In this document: piece after piece, positions 25,132 through 34,731 of the stretch
How positions within the stretch are numbered: the stretch's first letter is position 1
How the letters are laid out: the number at the start of each line of letters is the position of its first letter
Origin: Pseudomonas cuatrocienegasensis
GTDB taxonomy: Bacteria; Pseudomonadota; Gammaproteobacteria; Pseudomonadales; Pseudomonadaceae
DNA length: 64,000 nucleotides
Direction: 5' to 3'
Assembly: GCF_900110925.1 (NCBI RefSeq)
Contig: NZ_FOFP01000002.1
Location: 62,001-126,000 of the forward strand
The notes under the pieces: model-generated
The model's database searches: none
The model's input: the letters and a program-made list of their open reading frames with translations, nothing else
Told to the model about the DNA's origin: nothing
Program-made: the position numbers and the translations under genes

Positions 25132-26829
25132 TTATGCCTCAAGCCGCCAGGAAAACTCCACGCTCACACCGCGGCCACCGGCAGGCCAGGTGCAGCGCTC
25201 GCTGAGCTGACGAACCAGGGCCAGCCCACGACCACTGAAGCGCTCCGGCTGCGCCTGGCGAGCCATAACAGCCTGGCCGTCGAAACCCGGACCACTGTCG
25301 TCGACCAGTAGCGTCAGACGACCACCACCCGGCTCGGGACAAATCCGCAGATCAAACCGCACATAGCCCTCGACCAGTTCGGCCAGACGCTCCGTGCGCA
25401 GCCGGTAGTAATCGGCAAACCCACGGGCATCGGCTTTCATCGCAGAGTCCAGACCCAGCACTCCATGCTCCAGGGCATTGGCATAGAGCTCGGTCAACAC
25501 ACTGAAAAGCGCGCCAGCCTGCAGCCGCAGGCCGGGCACTTCGAGCAGTAACTGCAAAACCTGAGGTACCGGATTGTGGCGGCGCAAGGTTGCCCCCCGG
25601 TACTCGAAGGTAGCCGACCAGTCCAACGGCGCATTTTCTACGCTGCCGCCCTGGGGTACGGGCGGACGCCCCAGACTCGAGGACTCGACCACGCCAATCT
25701 CGACCAGGCTGATATCGTCTTGCTGGGTACCGCGAAAACGGATGAGCGCTGCCTGGATTTCGTCAAAGAGGGCCTGGTCATCACGGTTAGCGGCAAGCAC
25801 CTCGAGCAGGCGCTGCTCGCCAAATAGCTCACCCTCGGCGTTGCTGCCCTCCAGCACACCATCGGACAACAGCAGCACCCGGTCGCCCATCTCGAGCGGA
25901 TAGACCTCCAGCGCATCATTGAAAGAGCGCGCATCGCGCACCCCTAGAGGCAGATGCCGCGACACCAGAGGCGTGTGCTCACGGCCATCGCCGCGCAGCA
26001 GATAACCATCCGGCAAGCCGCCCGCCCAGACCTCCACGACCTTGCGCTGAAAACTGATGTTGAGCAGGGTCGCACAGCAGAACATGCCCATCGGCAGAAT
26101 GCGCTTGAGCTTGGCATTGACCTCGCGTAGCACCTCGCGCAGTGAGTGCCCCTTGGCCGTCATGCCATAGAACGCCTCGGCCAGCGGCATGGCACCAATG
26201 GCCGCTGGCAAGCCATGGCCGGTGAAATCGCCCAGCAGCACGTGCATATCGCCAGACGGCTGAAAGGCGGCCAGCAGCAGGTCACCGTTGAACAGTGCGT
26301 AAGGCGACTGCAGGTAACGCACATTGGGCGCATCCAGACAGCCGGCATGCGCCACCTTGTCGAATACCGCTTTGGCTGCACGCTGCTCATCGAGTAGAAA
26401 CGCATTGTTGCGGGCAATCAGATCGCGCTGCTGCAGCACGGTCTCCTGCAGCCGCCGCAAGCGATCCATGGCGTTGATCTTGGCCTCCAGGATCACCCGG
26501 TTGTAGGGCTTTGCCAGGAAATCATCGCCGCCAGCTTCCAGACAGCGCACCAGCGCTTCACCTTCGGTCAGCGAGGTGAGAAAGATGATCGGCACCAGCG
26601 CTTCGCCGGCCAATAGTTTGATCCGCCGAGCCGCCTCAAAACCGTCCATGATGGGCATCAACGCGTCCATCAGAACCAACTGCGGCCGCTCCTGCTCGAA
26701 CAGCGCCAGTGCTTCCAGGCCATTGGCTACCGTCAGCACGCGATGGCCCTGACGACTGACGATGGTCGAAAGCAGCATGCGGTCAGCGGCGCTGTCCTCG
26801 GCGATGAGGATAGACAAACGCGCAGACAC
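25132..26829 (-). CDS. hsbR: Response regulator with PP2C phosphatase and anti-sigma kinase domains, HsbR
   Basis: 565 residues in three parts: a receiver (1-120, phospho-acceptor D55 in LVLMDALMPIMDG), a SpoIIE-type PP2C phosphatase (about 185-385, with LLGDFTGHGLPAAIGAMPLAEAF and DRVLLLSDGVLEG), and a HATPase kinase-like module (about 430-565, with LYANALEHGVLGLD and LLVDDSGPGFDG). In P. aeruginosa it phosphorylates or dephosphorylates the antagonist HsbA depending on HptB input. The HsbA partner is immediately upstream, 2 nt away. Confidence 0.93.
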   Translation of the reverse strand: MSARLSILIAEDSAADRMLLSTIVSRQGHRVLTVANGLEALALFEQERPQLVLMDALMPIMDGFEAARRIKLLAGEALVPIIFLTSLTEGEALVRCLEAGGDDFLAKPYNRVILEAKINAMDRLRRLQETVLQQRDLIARNNAFLLDEQRAAKAVFDKVAHAGCLDAPNVRYLQSPYALFNGDLLLAAFQPSGDMHVLLGDFTGHGLPAAIGAMPLAEAFYGMTAKGHSLREVLREVNAKLKRILPMGMFCCATLLNISFQRKVVEVWAGGLPDGYLLRGDGREHTPLVSRHLPLGVRDARSFNDALEVYPLEMGDRVLLLSDGVLEGSNAEGELFGEQRLLEVLAANRDDQALFDEIQAALIRFRGTQQDDISLVEIGVVESSSLGRPPVPQGGSVENAPLDWSATFEYRGATLRRHNPVPQVLQLLLEVPGLRLQAGALFSVLTELYANALEHGVLGLDSAMKADARGFADYYRLRTERLAELVEGYVRFDLRICPEPGGGRLTLLVDDSGPGFDGQAVMARQAQPERFSGRGLALVRQLSERCTWPAGGRGVSVEFSWRLEA

Positions 26830-26831
26830 GA

Positions 26832-27137
26832 TCAGGCGATCTTGAATAGCTGTTCGAAGTTGGAAATGGCGAGAATCTTGCGGACATCAGGGTTGCAGTG
26901 CTCCAGACGAATCTGCGCATGGTCACCGCCGGCATGGTCACGCAGCAGGAGCAGCATGCCCAATGCGGAGCTGTCGAGATAGGTCGTGCCCTTGAGATCA
27001 ACCACGTAGCGCTTGGGGCGCTGGTTGATACGCTCGTAGGCATCGCGAAACTCTTGGTGGGCACCAAAATCGAAACGTCCCTGAATCACAATGGTCAGCT
27101 CTTGCCCATCTGCCGAGGGCTGCGAGGTGATGGCCAT
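26832..27137 (-). CDS. hsbA: STAS-domain anti-sigma factor antagonist HsbA
   Basis: 101 residues from the ATG at 27137, which has an AAGGAG site 5 nt upstream. It is a SpoIIAA-like STAS fold with the phospho-acceptor region TTYLDSSALGMLLLL; the Ser pair is S56/S57. In P. aeruginosa HsbA phosphorylation state decides whether it binds FlgM (flagellar programme) or a diguanylate cyclase (biofilm programme). flgM is not in this window. Confidence 0.92.
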   Translation of the reverse strand: MAITSQPSADGQELTIVIQGRFDFGAHQEFRDAYERINQRPKRYVVDLKGTTYLDSSALGMLLLLRDHAGGDHAQIRLEHCNPDVRKILAISNFEQLFKIA

Positions 27138-27288
27138 ACACACTCCTTAATCTGTTCTATTCAACCGTCAATGGCGGGGCGCATGGAGCAGCGCCGTGGT
27201 TGCAGTGTAGCGCGGCCAATGACTGTCGGCGCGCTTGAAGATTTAGCACCCCATAGCCAGGAGGGCAAACGCTTTTAAGCATAGGCTC

Positions 27289-27732
27289 CTAATAGCGCGG
27301 GGGCAGGCGCTGCGCCAACTCATCAAGCAGCTTCTGCTCGCGCTTGTCTTCCGCGATACGCGCCTCGTCCCGGTAGCGCTGCACCAGCTTGCGCAACCCC
27401 TCCAGCCGCGCATACTGCTGCTGCCACTGCGCACGCGCTTTCTCCAGATTGCCACGGTGCCAGGCCAGGGTGCGCCGCTGCTGACCGATGGCGACTTCCA
27501 GTTGCGAAAGAAAACGCTGGTAGTTGATCAGCCACTCGCCGGACACCCCACGCTGACCTTCATTGATCCACTGCTGCTGATAGTCGCCGCGAAAGCGCTC
27601 CAACTCGCCCAGCTTGCCTTCGGCCTGACCAACCAGGCCCTGGTGATGGCCCAGCTGCAGGGCCGCTTCGCGCTCGGCACGCTCAGCCATATCGACCACA
27701 GGTGCCAAACGCGCGGCACGACTCTGCGCCAT
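27289..27732 (-). CDS. fliJ: Flagellar export chaperone/ATPase stalk protein FliJ
   Basis: A 147-residue, strongly charged helical protein forming a long coiled coil (EREAALQLGHHQGLVGQAEGKLGELERF through YRDEARIAEDKREQKLLDEL). It is the gamma-subunit-like stalk of the FliI ATPase and an escort factor in export. It is separated from fliI by 3 nt, and it is last in the fliEFGHIJ run. The gap that follows (27138-27288) shows no clear promoter or gene. Confidence 0.93.
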   Translation of the reverse strand: MAQSRAARLAPVVDMAERAEREAALQLGHHQGLVGQAEGKLGELERFRGDYQQQWINEGQRGVSGEWLINYQRFLSQLEVAIGQQRRTLAWHRGNLEKARAQWQQQYARLEGLRKLVQRYRDEARIAEDKREQKLLDELAQRLPPRY

Positions 27733-27735
27733 GGC

Positions 27736-29091
27736 TTAAGCCGCGCCGCCGGTAACGGTTGCCGCCAGCAGTGCACTGCTCTGCTCAAGGCTTTCGCTCT
27801 CATGCAGGCCCTGGCGCAGATAGCGCACCATGCTCGGCATGCGCGCAATGGCCAGGTCGGTGTCGGCATCACCACCCGGTACATAGGCGCCAACGCTGAT
27901 CAGGTCGCGACTCTGCTGATAGCGCGACCACAGCTGCTTGAAACGCTGCGAATGCTTGAGGTGATCGGCACTGACGACCTGCGGCATGACCCGGCTGATC
28001 GAGGCTTCGATATCGATGGCCGGGTAATGCCCCTCCTCGGCCAGCCGCCGCGACAGCACGATGTGCCCGTCGAGCACCCCGCGCGCCGCATCGGCAATCG
28101 GATCCTGCTGGTCATCACCCTCACTGAGCACGGTGTAAAACGCGGTGATCGAGCCACCGCCCTGCTCCGCATTGCCGGCGCGCTCGACCAGCTTTGGCAG
28201 CCGCGCGAACACCGAAGGTGGATAACCCTTGGTCGCTGGCGGCTCGCCGATGGCCAGGGCAATCTCTCGCTGCGCCTGGGCAAAGCGGGTGAGCGAATCC
28301 ATCAGCAACAGCACATTGAGACCCTTGTCGCGGAAATACTCGGCGATGCGTGTGCAGTACATGGCCGCGCGCAAGCGCATCAGTGGCGCATCGTCAGCTG
28401 GCGAGGCAACCACCACCGAACGGGTGAGGCCTTCCTCACCGAGAATCTCGTCGATGAACTCCTTGACCTCACGGCCCCGCTCACCGATCAGCCCCACCAC
28501 GATGATGTCGGCGTCGGTGAAGCGCGTCATCATGCCAAGCAACACACTCTTGCCCACCCCGGTACCGGCGAACAGACCCAGGCGCTGGCCGCGGCCGACG
28601 GTCAGCAGACCATTGATGCTGCGAATACCGACATTGAGCGGTTCGCTGATCGGGTTGCGCTTCAGCGGGTTGATGGTTGGACCATCCATCGGCACCCAGT
28701 CCTCGGCCTTCATACCGCCCTTACCATCGAGCGCACGCCCGGTGCCATCAAGCACCCGACCGAGCATGGAGCGGCCCATGGGCAGGCGCCCGGTATCCGG
28801 CAACGGCACCACGCGGGCGCCAGGGGCGATACCGGCGAGACTGCCCACCGGCATCAGGAAGATCTTGCCATTGGAAAAGCCCATCACCTCGGCCTCGACC
28901 TGCACCGGGTGATAGCTATCATCGTTGATCACCAGGCAGCGACTGCCCAAGGCGGCGCGCAGGCCTTCAGCCTCCAGGGTAAGGCCCACCATACGCAGCA
29001 GGCGGCCTTCGACCACGGGCTGGCCGGGCAGGCTGATGCTGTCACGGTAGACCGAAAGGCGCTTGGCGAAGCTGGTGCGTTCAAGGCGCAT
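27736..29091 (-). CDS. fliI: Flagellum-specific ATP synthase FliI
   Basis: 451 residues from the ATG at 29091 ([12 protein letters not shown]), the family start; the frame extends further upstream within fliH but without family similarity. Walker A is AGTGVGKS (175-182), Walker [12 protein letters not shown], and the ATP synthase beta signature region is around [16 protein letters not shown]. It is the hexameric export ATPase. It overlaps the end of fliH by 11 nt, consistent with translational coupling. Confidence 0.96.
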   Translation of the reverse strand: MRLERTSFAKRLSVYRDSISLPGQPVVEGRLLRMVGLTLEAEGLRAALGSRCLVINDDSYHPVQVEAEVMGFSNGKIFLMPVGSLAGIAPGARVVPLPDTGRLPMGRSMLGRVLDGTGRALDGKGGMKAEDWVPMDGPTINPLKRNPISEPLNVGIRSINGLLTVGRGQRLGLFAGTGVGKSVLLGMMTRFTDADIIVVGLIGERGREVKEFIDEILGEEGLTRSVVVASPADDAPLMRLRAAMYCTRIAEYFRDKGLNVLLLMDSLTRFAQAQREIALAIGEPPATKGYPPSVFARLPKLVERAGNAEQGGGSITAFYTVLSEGDDQQDPIADAARGVLDGHIVLSRRLAEEGHYPAIDIEASISRVMPQVVSADHLKHSQRFKQLWSRYQQSRDLISVGAYVPGGDADTDLAIARMPSMVRYLRQGLHESESLEQSSALLAATVTGGAA

Positions 29092-29893
29092 CGGCAGGCT
29101 CGGCGGCTGGGGCGTCGAGATCGACCTGCAGATCGGCATCTGGCGGCGCCGTGGCATGTTCGCGCTGCTGATCGAACAGTTGCTTGAGCGCTTGGGTCAG
29201 GCGGGTTTCGACACTGGCATCGATGCGGCTGTGTTCACTCTCCACGCGGCATCCGCCAGGCAGCAAGCTGTCATCCTCAAGGATGCGCCAGCTTTCTTCG
29301 TGGCGCTCACGCAGCGCCTTGACCCGCTCGAAGTCCTGGGGATTGAGGTGGATACGCACATTTTCTGCGCCCATGGGCAACAGCTTCAGGGCTTCGCGCA
29401 ACACTTGGCGGATTTGACTGGAGTCGATGACCAGCTCGCGCTGGATCACTTCGCGGGTCATGTGGCCCACCAGCTCGACCAATGAGGCTTCAAGCTGGCG
29501 GTCCTGCTCGGCGATTGGCTCGAACAGTTGGCGCATCAGGGTTTCCAAGGCTGTCAGGCGCGGTGCCAGAGCCGCCTCGCCTTCCTGACGGGCCTTGAGC
29601 TGGCCGGCATGGAAGCCGTCCTTCTCGCCGGCGGCGAAACCTTCGTTGTAAGCATCCTGGCGGATCGCTTCAAGCTCATCGAGTGTCAGCGGTTTGACAT
29701 CTTCGAGCTGCACCTCCTCGCTGTCGGCTGGCCGCTCGGGCTGTGGCTCCTCGGGGGCGGCATCGACCTGCAGCGGTGCGTCATCCGGCGGCGCTTCACC
29801 GCTGTCGGCGTCGAAGCTGGGCAGCGCCCAACGGTCAAAACCGGCGATGTCCTTGGCGCGAATCAGGTCGCTGGACGCGTCCTTGGAAGCCAT
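29081..29893 (-). CDS. fliH: Flagellar export ATPase regulator FliH
   Basis: 270 residues. An acidic Pro/Ala-rich N-terminal part (1-80), a helical middle ([28 protein letters not shown] with GxxxG-like spacing) and a C-terminal ATPase-binding domain (about 140-240, [24 protein letters not shown]). It links FliI to the C-ring. It lies between fliG and fliI, with 95 nt between the fliG stop and its start. Confidence 0.94.
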   Translation of the reverse strand: MASKDASSDLIRAKDIAGFDRWALPSFDADSGEAPPDDAPLQVDAAPEEPQPERPADSEEVQLEDVKPLTLDELEAIRQDAYNEGFAAGEKDGFHAGQLKARQEGEAALAPRLTALETLMRQLFEPIAEQDRQLEASLVELVGHMTREVIQRELVIDSSQIRQVLREALKLLPMGAENVRIHLNPQDFERVKALRERHEESWRILEDDSLLPGGCRVESEHSRIDASVETRLTQALKQLFDQQREHATAPPDADLQVDLDAPAAEPADAP

Positions 29894-29988
29894 GTCGGGG
29901 ATCCCCCAGGGTCAGTAAAAACGGTCGGGGCAAGCAGTCTGCCGGGGCGCCATTGTGCCAGAGCAACCGGCGCCGTGGCAGCGCCAGG

Positions 29989-31005
29989 TCAGACCATCTC
30001 CTCGCCGCCCTTGCCGCCCAGAACGATCTCGCCCGCCTCGGCCATGCGCCGGGCGATGGTGAGGATTTCCTTCTGCGCCGTTTCCACGTCGCTGACCCGC
30101 ACCGGGCCTTTGGCTTCGAGGTCGTCGCGCAGCAACTCGGCAGCGCGCTTGGACATGTTCTTGAAGACCTTCTCCTTGATCGCTTCGTCCGCCCCCTTGA
30201 GAGCCAGCACCAGCACGTCGGAGGAGACTTCGCGCAACAGCGCCTGGATGCCGCGGTCGTCGACATCGGCCAGGTTGTCGAAGACGAACATCAGGTCCTC
30301 GATTTGCGACGACAGGTCGGCATCCACTTCGCGGATCGAGTCCATCAACTGGCCTTCAACCGAGCTGTCGAGGTAGTTCATGATGTCAGCGGCGCGCTTG
30401 ACCCCGCCCATAGTCGCCCGGGTGGTACTGGCACTACCGGAGAACTGTTTCTCGAGGATCTGGTTGAGTTCCTTGAGCGCCGCCGGTTGCACGGTATTGA
30501 GCGATGACACACGCAGAACGATGTCCAGGCGCACCTTATGGTCGAAATGGCCGAGCACTTCACCGGCCTGATCCGGGTCCAGGTAAGCCACGACGATGGC
30601 CTGAATTTGCGGGTGTTCGTAACGGATGACATCGGCCACGGCGCGCGGCTCCATCCATTTGAGGCTGTCCAGGCCGCTGGTGCTGCCGCCGAGCAGGATG
30701 CGGTCGATCAGGTTGCCGGCTTTGTCCTCGCCCAGGGCCTGGGTGAGCATCTTGCGGATGTAGCCATCGGCCCCGACACCCAGGCTGGTCTGATCGCCGA
30801 CGATTTCGACGAACTCGCCCATGACCTGCTCGACCTGCTCGCGGTGAATGTTGCGCATGCCGGCCATGGCCACGCCTACGCGCTGCACTTCCTTTGGCCC
30901 GAGATGGCGCAGGACCTGCGCGGCGTCGGTTTCACCGAGCGAAAGCAGGAGGATGGCGGCCTTTTCGACCTTGCTCATCTTGGCAACAGTGCGGTTATCA
31001 CTCAT
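29989..31005 (-). CDS. fliG: Flagellar motor switch protein FliG
   Basis: 338 residues: N-terminal domain (about 10-110, with LLSLGETDAAQVLRHLGPKEVQRVG), middle domain (115-190) with the conserved EHPQ segment (YEHPQIQAIVVAYLDPDQA), and the C-terminal torque domain (195-330) containing the charged helix SIREVDADLSSQIEDLMFVFDNLADVDDRGIQALLREV. It forms the upper C-ring contacting the stator. It overlaps fliF by 8 nt. Confidence 0.97.
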   Translation of the reverse strand: MSDNRTVAKMSKVEKAAILLLSLGETDAAQVLRHLGPKEVQRVGVAMAGMRNIHREQVEQVMGEFVEIVGDQTSLGVGADGYIRKMLTQALGEDKAGNLIDRILLGGSTSGLDSLKWMEPRAVADVIRYEHPQIQAIVVAYLDPDQAGEVLGHFDHKVRLDIVLRVSSLNTVQPAALKELNQILEKQFSGSASTTRATMGGVKRAADIMNYLDSSVEGQLMDSIREVDADLSSQIEDLMFVFDNLADVDDRGIQALLREVSSDVLVLALKGADEAIKEKVFKNMSKRAAELLRDDLEAKGPVRVSDVETAQKEILTIARRMAEAGEIVLGGKGGEEMV

Positions 31006-32800
31006 CGGCGTTGATCCACTCTTTCACGACCTGGGCCACGCGGCCCGGATCTTCGGCGACCAGGCTCTTGATCGCGTTCAATTGGGCATCATACCCCTCG
31101 CTCGGGCTCGGGAGCAGGATGTTTTGCGGGCCGCCGAGGCTGACGCGATCAGCTGACAGTTCGCCGTCCAGACCACCCATTTCACCCAGATCGATATCGC
31201 CATCACGCCCACCTGCCGCCAGCTCTTTGCCGCCACCAGGATTGGCGATGTTCTTCATCACCGGGCGCAACACGAACCATACCAGAATGAAGATTAGCAG
31301 CGCCGGCACCAATTGCTTCAGCCCGCCCATGGCCATCAGGAACAGCTCATTCTGGTACCAGGGCAGGTCAAGAAACTCTTCGCCGCGCTCGGCCGAGAAT
31401 GGCGTATTGATCACGCTGACGCTGTCGCCACGGCTGGCATCGAAGCCGACCGAGTCCTGCACCAGACGGGTGAAGCGGGCAAGATCATCACTGCTCCAGG
31501 GCGCACGAGTCGCCTCCCCTGTGGCCGGGTCGACACGTACCTGGTCATCGACCACCACCGCCACTGACAGGCGACGCAGGCGGCCTTGCTGCTGGCGGGT
31601 GTAGCTGATCGAACGATCCAGCTCAAAGTTGCGCGTGGACTGGTCGCGTTTGTCTGCCGGATACGGCGCGAGCATCGGCTGGCCAGTGGCCGGATCGACC
31701 ACCTGCGCGCCGTTGGCATCAAGCAACGGCTGGCCCGGGGCAATCGCGCCAGGGGGCGCTGCGGCTGCACCGGCCTGTTGCGGCGCGGCTGCAGCACCCG
31801 GTGGCTGGTTAGCAAGCGCTCCGGGCACACCCTGGGGCGGCTGGCTGCTGGTACGCTGCTCGGTAACCTGCTGCTCGCTGCGCAGCGCCGGCTGATCAGG
31901 GTTGAAGCTCTCGGAGGTGGACTCCACGGCGCTGAAATCGACATCCGCCGAGACCTCAGCTTTGTAGCGGCCGCTGCCCAGCACCGGCTGCAGAATGTTG
32001 TGTACGCGCTGGGTGAACAGGCTCTCCATACGGCGGCTGTAATCGAACTGCTTGCCGGCCATGGTCAGCTCGGACAGCTCCTGTTGATCGGACAGCAGGT
32101 TGCCTTTCTGATCGACCACCGTGACCTGGGACTTTTCCAGTTCAGGCACGCTGGTGGCCACCAGGTTGACGATGGCCATCACCTGACTGGGCTCCAGGCC
32201 ACGACCGGCATACAGCTCGACCAGCACCGAGGCGCTCGGTTTGCGCTCATCGCGCACAAACACCGAACTTTTCGGAATGGCCAGGTGCACACGGGCACCC
32301 TTGACGTTGTTCAAACTCGATACGGTGCGCGCTAACTCACCTTCGAGACCACGACGGTAGCGGGTCGCCTCCATGAACTGGCTGGTGCCCAGACCCTGCT
32401 CCTGGTCGAGGATCTCGAAGCCGACGGTCTTGTCGCTGGGCGCAACGCCGGCTGCTGCCAGGCGCATCCGCGCACGGGCTAGGTCATCGGCCTTGACCAG
32501 CAATGCCCCGGAATTGGGTTCGACGGTGTAGGTAATGTCGGCTGCCTGCAGGGTCTGCATCACCTGAGATGCATCCATGCCATCGAGACTGCCGTATAGC
32601 GGTCGGTAGTCCGGCTGCTGCGACCAGAGCACCACAGCGAAACCGATCGCCACGCTGGCAGCCAGGCCAACCAGCAGGCCGATCTGGCGCAGCATCGACA
32701 TGTCGGACAGGTTCTCGAGGAACGTCAGCCCGAACAACGGCTTCTTCGGTTGGTCGTTACCGGTAGTAGCCGGCATGTTGGCGGCGAGTGCGTCAGCCAT
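30998..32800 (-). CDS. fliF: Flagellar MS-ring protein FliF
   Basis: 600 residues. Two membrane helices bound the periplasmic ring domains, one at about 40-62 (IGLLVGLAASVAIGFAVVLW) and one at about 495-515 (LVPALLIFILVWFVLRPVM). The periplasmic part has the ring-building motifs (GFEILDQEQGLGTSQFMEATRYRRGLEGELART) and a Pro/Ala/Gln-rich insert (about 310-375). The C-terminus after the second helix binds FliG. It follows fliE by 18 nt. Confidence 0.97.
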   Translation of the reverse strand: MADALAANMPATTGNDQPKKPLFGLTFLENLSDMSMLRQIGLLVGLAASVAIGFAVVLWSQQPDYRPLYGSLDGMDASQVMQTLQAADITYTVEPNSGALLVKADDLARARMRLAAAGVAPSDKTVGFEILDQEQGLGTSQFMEATRYRRGLEGELARTVSSLNNVKGARVHLAIPKSSVFVRDERKPSASVLVELYAGRGLEPSQVMAIVNLVATSVPELEKSQVTVVDQKGNLLSDQQELSELTMAGKQFDYSRRMESLFTQRVHNILQPVLGSGRYKAEVSADVDFSAVESTSESFNPDQPALRSEQQVTEQRTSSQPPQGVPGALANQPPGAAAAPQQAGAAAAPPGAIAPGQPLLDANGAQVVDPATGQPMLAPYPADKRDQSTRNFELDRSISYTRQQQGRLRRLSVAVVVDDQVRVDPATGEATRAPWSSDDLARFTRLVQDSVGFDASRGDSVSVINTPFSAERGEEFLDLPWYQNELFLMAMGGLKQLVPALLIFILVWFVLRPVMKNIANPGGGKELAAGGRDGDIDLGEMGGLDGELSADRVSLGGPQNILLPSPSEGYDAQLNAIKSLVAEDPGRVAQVVKEWINADE

Positions 32801-32818
32801 GATTGAAAACCCCTACCC

Positions 32819-33148
32819 TTAAACCGGCATCTGCATAATGTCTTGGTACGCCTGGACCAGCTTGTTGCGCACCTGGGTCATGGCCTGCATCGACACGCTG
32901 GCTTTCTGCGAAGCAATCATAACGTCGGTCAGGTCGATGCCGCTGTTGCCCATCTCGAATGCCTTGGCCAGTTCACCGGAGGCCTGCTGGGTTTCATGCA
33001 CCTTGTTCACCGCCTGCCCGAGCATGTCGGAGAAGCTCGGAGCACCAGGCTCAGGCGCGCTCACGGCAGGCGTATGACGCGCCATGGCATCGGCCTGCAT
33101 GGAGCGCATCTCCAGCATCAGACGATTGAATTCAATACCTTGGCTCAT
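32819..33148 (-). CDS. fliE: Flagellar hook-basal body junction protein FliE
   Basis: 109 residues from the ATG at 33148, which has a GGAGG site 7 nt upstream; the start [18 protein letters not shown] fits the family. The C-terminal half ([26 protein letters not shown] through [25 protein letters not shown]) is the conserved FliE helix pair. It joins the MS-ring and rod. It heads the fliEFGHIJ operon and has a sigma-54 promoter. Confidence 0.96.
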   Translation of the reverse strand: MSQGIEFNRLMLEMRSMQADAMARHTPAVSAPEPGAPSFSDMLGQAVNKVHETQQASGELAKAFEMGNSGIDLTDVMIASQKASVSMQAMTQVRNKLVQAYQDIMQMPV

Positions 33149-33205
33149 GACCTTTCCTCCACTGGCCGCAGTTTTTTGACGCAGTGCGGCGCGATAAGTG
33201 GATAT

Positions 33206-33223
33206 TTGCAACAAGGGTGCCAG
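33206..33223 (-). promoter_or_regulatory. Sigma-54 promoter upstream of fliE
   Basis: Minus-strand sequence TGGCACCCTTGTTGCA is a near-consensus -24/-12 promoter (GG and GC exactly 10 nt apart). The -12 GC is about 60 nt before fliE. It lies six bases from the end of the terminator hairpin of the preceding fleR gene. fliE is a FleQ-dependent gene in P. aeruginosa. Confidence 0.85.
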
Positions 33224-33228
33224 ATACG

Positions 33229-33255
33229 CGAAAGCCCCGCAGTGCGGGGCTTTCG
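33229..33255 (-). terminator. Terminator hairpin after fleR
   Basis: A 12 bp GC-rich stem, cgaaagccccgc (33229-33240) and gcggggctttcg (33244-33255), with a 3 nt loop. It lies about 70 nt after the fleR stop and immediately before the fliE promoter. There is no long T-run on the minus strand, but the AAAGCCCCGC/GCGGGGCTTT form is typical of Pseudomonas terminators. Confidence 0.75.
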
Positions 33256-33325
33256 TCAATTAGCAGAAAAAACCTTGGAACCTCAGGGAATCACCCGCAG
33301 TCTGCCGCGCCTGACTTCCGTCACC

Positions 33326-34726
33326 TCAGCTGGCGTAGAGGTAAGCCTCGACATCCATCCCGGCATCACGCATCTGCGCCAGCTTGTAACGCAGGGTACG
33401 CGGGCTGATACCCAGCCGCTCAGCAGCCTCCTTGCGCCGGCCGCGCTCGGCCCGCAAGGTATCAACGATCATCTGAAACTCATGCCGGCGCAGGTCTTCG
33501 CCAAGGGCGCCGGCCTCCATCACAGCCGCACTATCAGCACTTGGCACGCTCGCCACAGCCGTCAAAAGTGGCGTGACTGGTGCACAGGCAAAACCGATGG
33601 GCGCAGTCAGGCATAGATCCTCAGGCTGAATCAGGCCACCCTGCTGCAGAATCAAGGCCCGCTGAATGGCGTTATCCAACTCACGCACGTTGCCCGGCCA
33701 GGCGTAGGCGACCAGGCTGGCCTGGGCTTGTGGCGACAGGCGAATCGGCGCGTGATTCATCTTGCGCGCATGCTTGGCCAGCAGTCGCTCGGCCAGCGGT
33801 ACGATATCCGCCGGGCGCTCCCGCAGCGGTCGCCAGGCCAGAGGGAACACCGACAAGCGATAGAACAGGTCCTCCCGGAAGCGCCCTGCTGCGACCTCGG
33901 CAGCCAGGTCACGGTTGCTGGTCGCCAGCACACGGATATCCAGGCTGATCGGCTTGCGTGCGCCCACCCGCTCCACTTCACGCTCTTGCAACACGCGCAA
34001 TAGCTTGGCCTGCAGGCCAAGGGGCATTTCGGAAATCTCATCGAGCAGCAACGTGCCGCCATCGGCCAGTTCGAACTTGCCCGGCGCACTGGCGATGGCC
34101 CCGGTAAAGGCGCCCTTCTCATGACCGAACAGCGTCGCTTCGAGCATATTGTCGGGAATCGCCGCGCAATTGATCGCAATGAAGGGCCCACCGGTGCGCG
34201 GCGATTGCTCATGGATAAAGCGCGCCAGCACTTCCTTGCCAGTCCCGGACTCGCCAGTAATCAGCACAGTGGAATCGCTTTGCGCCACACGGCTGGCCAA
34301 CGCCAACAACTGCTGACTGGCGAGCTCACAGGCCACCGGCCCTTCCAGCTCACCCTGCGGCAAGCGACCCAGGGCGTGGCGGTCCACCAGCGCCAGCAGC
34401 GCCTTGGGCTCGAACGGCTTGACCAGGTAATCCGCAGCGCCTTGGCGTATCGCATCCACCGCTCGCTCGACTGCACCGAACGCCGTCATCAGCAGCACTG
34501 GTAATTGCGGCTGGCGCCGGCGAATCAGCCCCAACAACTGGTGACCGTCCATGCCGGGCATATTGACGTCACTGATCACCAGGCTGAACACCTCTTCACC
34601 CAGCGCCAGCAAAGCGGCTTCTGCACAATCCACCGCACGGTAGGCATGCCCACCCAGCGACAGGGTGTCGCCAAGCGCTTCGCGCAGCGCGCGGTCATCT
34701 TCGACCAGCAAGACTTTGGCAGCCAT
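33326..34726 (-). CDS. fleR: Flagellar two-component regulator FleR (sigma-54 activator)
   Basis: 466 residues: receiver (1-120, phospho-acceptor D53 in ISDVNMPGMDG, K103 in LVKPF), AAA+ sigma-54 activation domain (about 135-365, Walker A GESGTGKE 158-165, GAFTGA 205-210), and a C-terminal Fis-type helix-turn-helix (about 425-460, RRKEAAERLGISPRTLRYKLAQ). It activates class III genes such as the basal body and hook set with FleS as its kinase. It starts 5 nt after fleS ends. Confidence 0.96.
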   Translation of the reverse strand: MAAKVLLVEDDRALREALGDTLSLGGHAYRAVDCAEAALLALGEEVFSLVISDVNMPGMDGHQLLGLIRRRQPQLPVLLMTAFGAVERAVDAIRQGAADYLVKPFEPKALLALVDRHALGRLPQGELEGPVACELASQQLLALASRVAQSDSTVLITGESGTGKEVLARFIHEQSPRTGGPFIAINCAAIPDNMLEATLFGHEKGAFTGAIASAPGKFELADGGTLLLDEISEMPLGLQAKLLRVLQEREVERVGARKPISLDIRVLATSNRDLAAEVAAGRFREDLFYRLSVFPLAWRPLRERPADIVPLAERLLAKHARKMNHAPIRLSPQAQASLVAYAWPGNVRELDNAIQRALILQQGGLIQPEDLCLTAPIGFACAPVTPLLTAVASVPSADSAAVMEAGALGEDLRRHEFQMIVDTLRAERGRRKEAAERLGISPRTLRYKLAQMRDAGMDVEAYLYAS

Positions 34727-34731
34727 GACGG

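Noticed and set aside
27457..29187. A 576-residue plus-strand frame opposite fliJ, fliI and fliH
   Set aside because: Composition and coordinates follow the antisense of conserved flagellar genes; no recognisable protein family.
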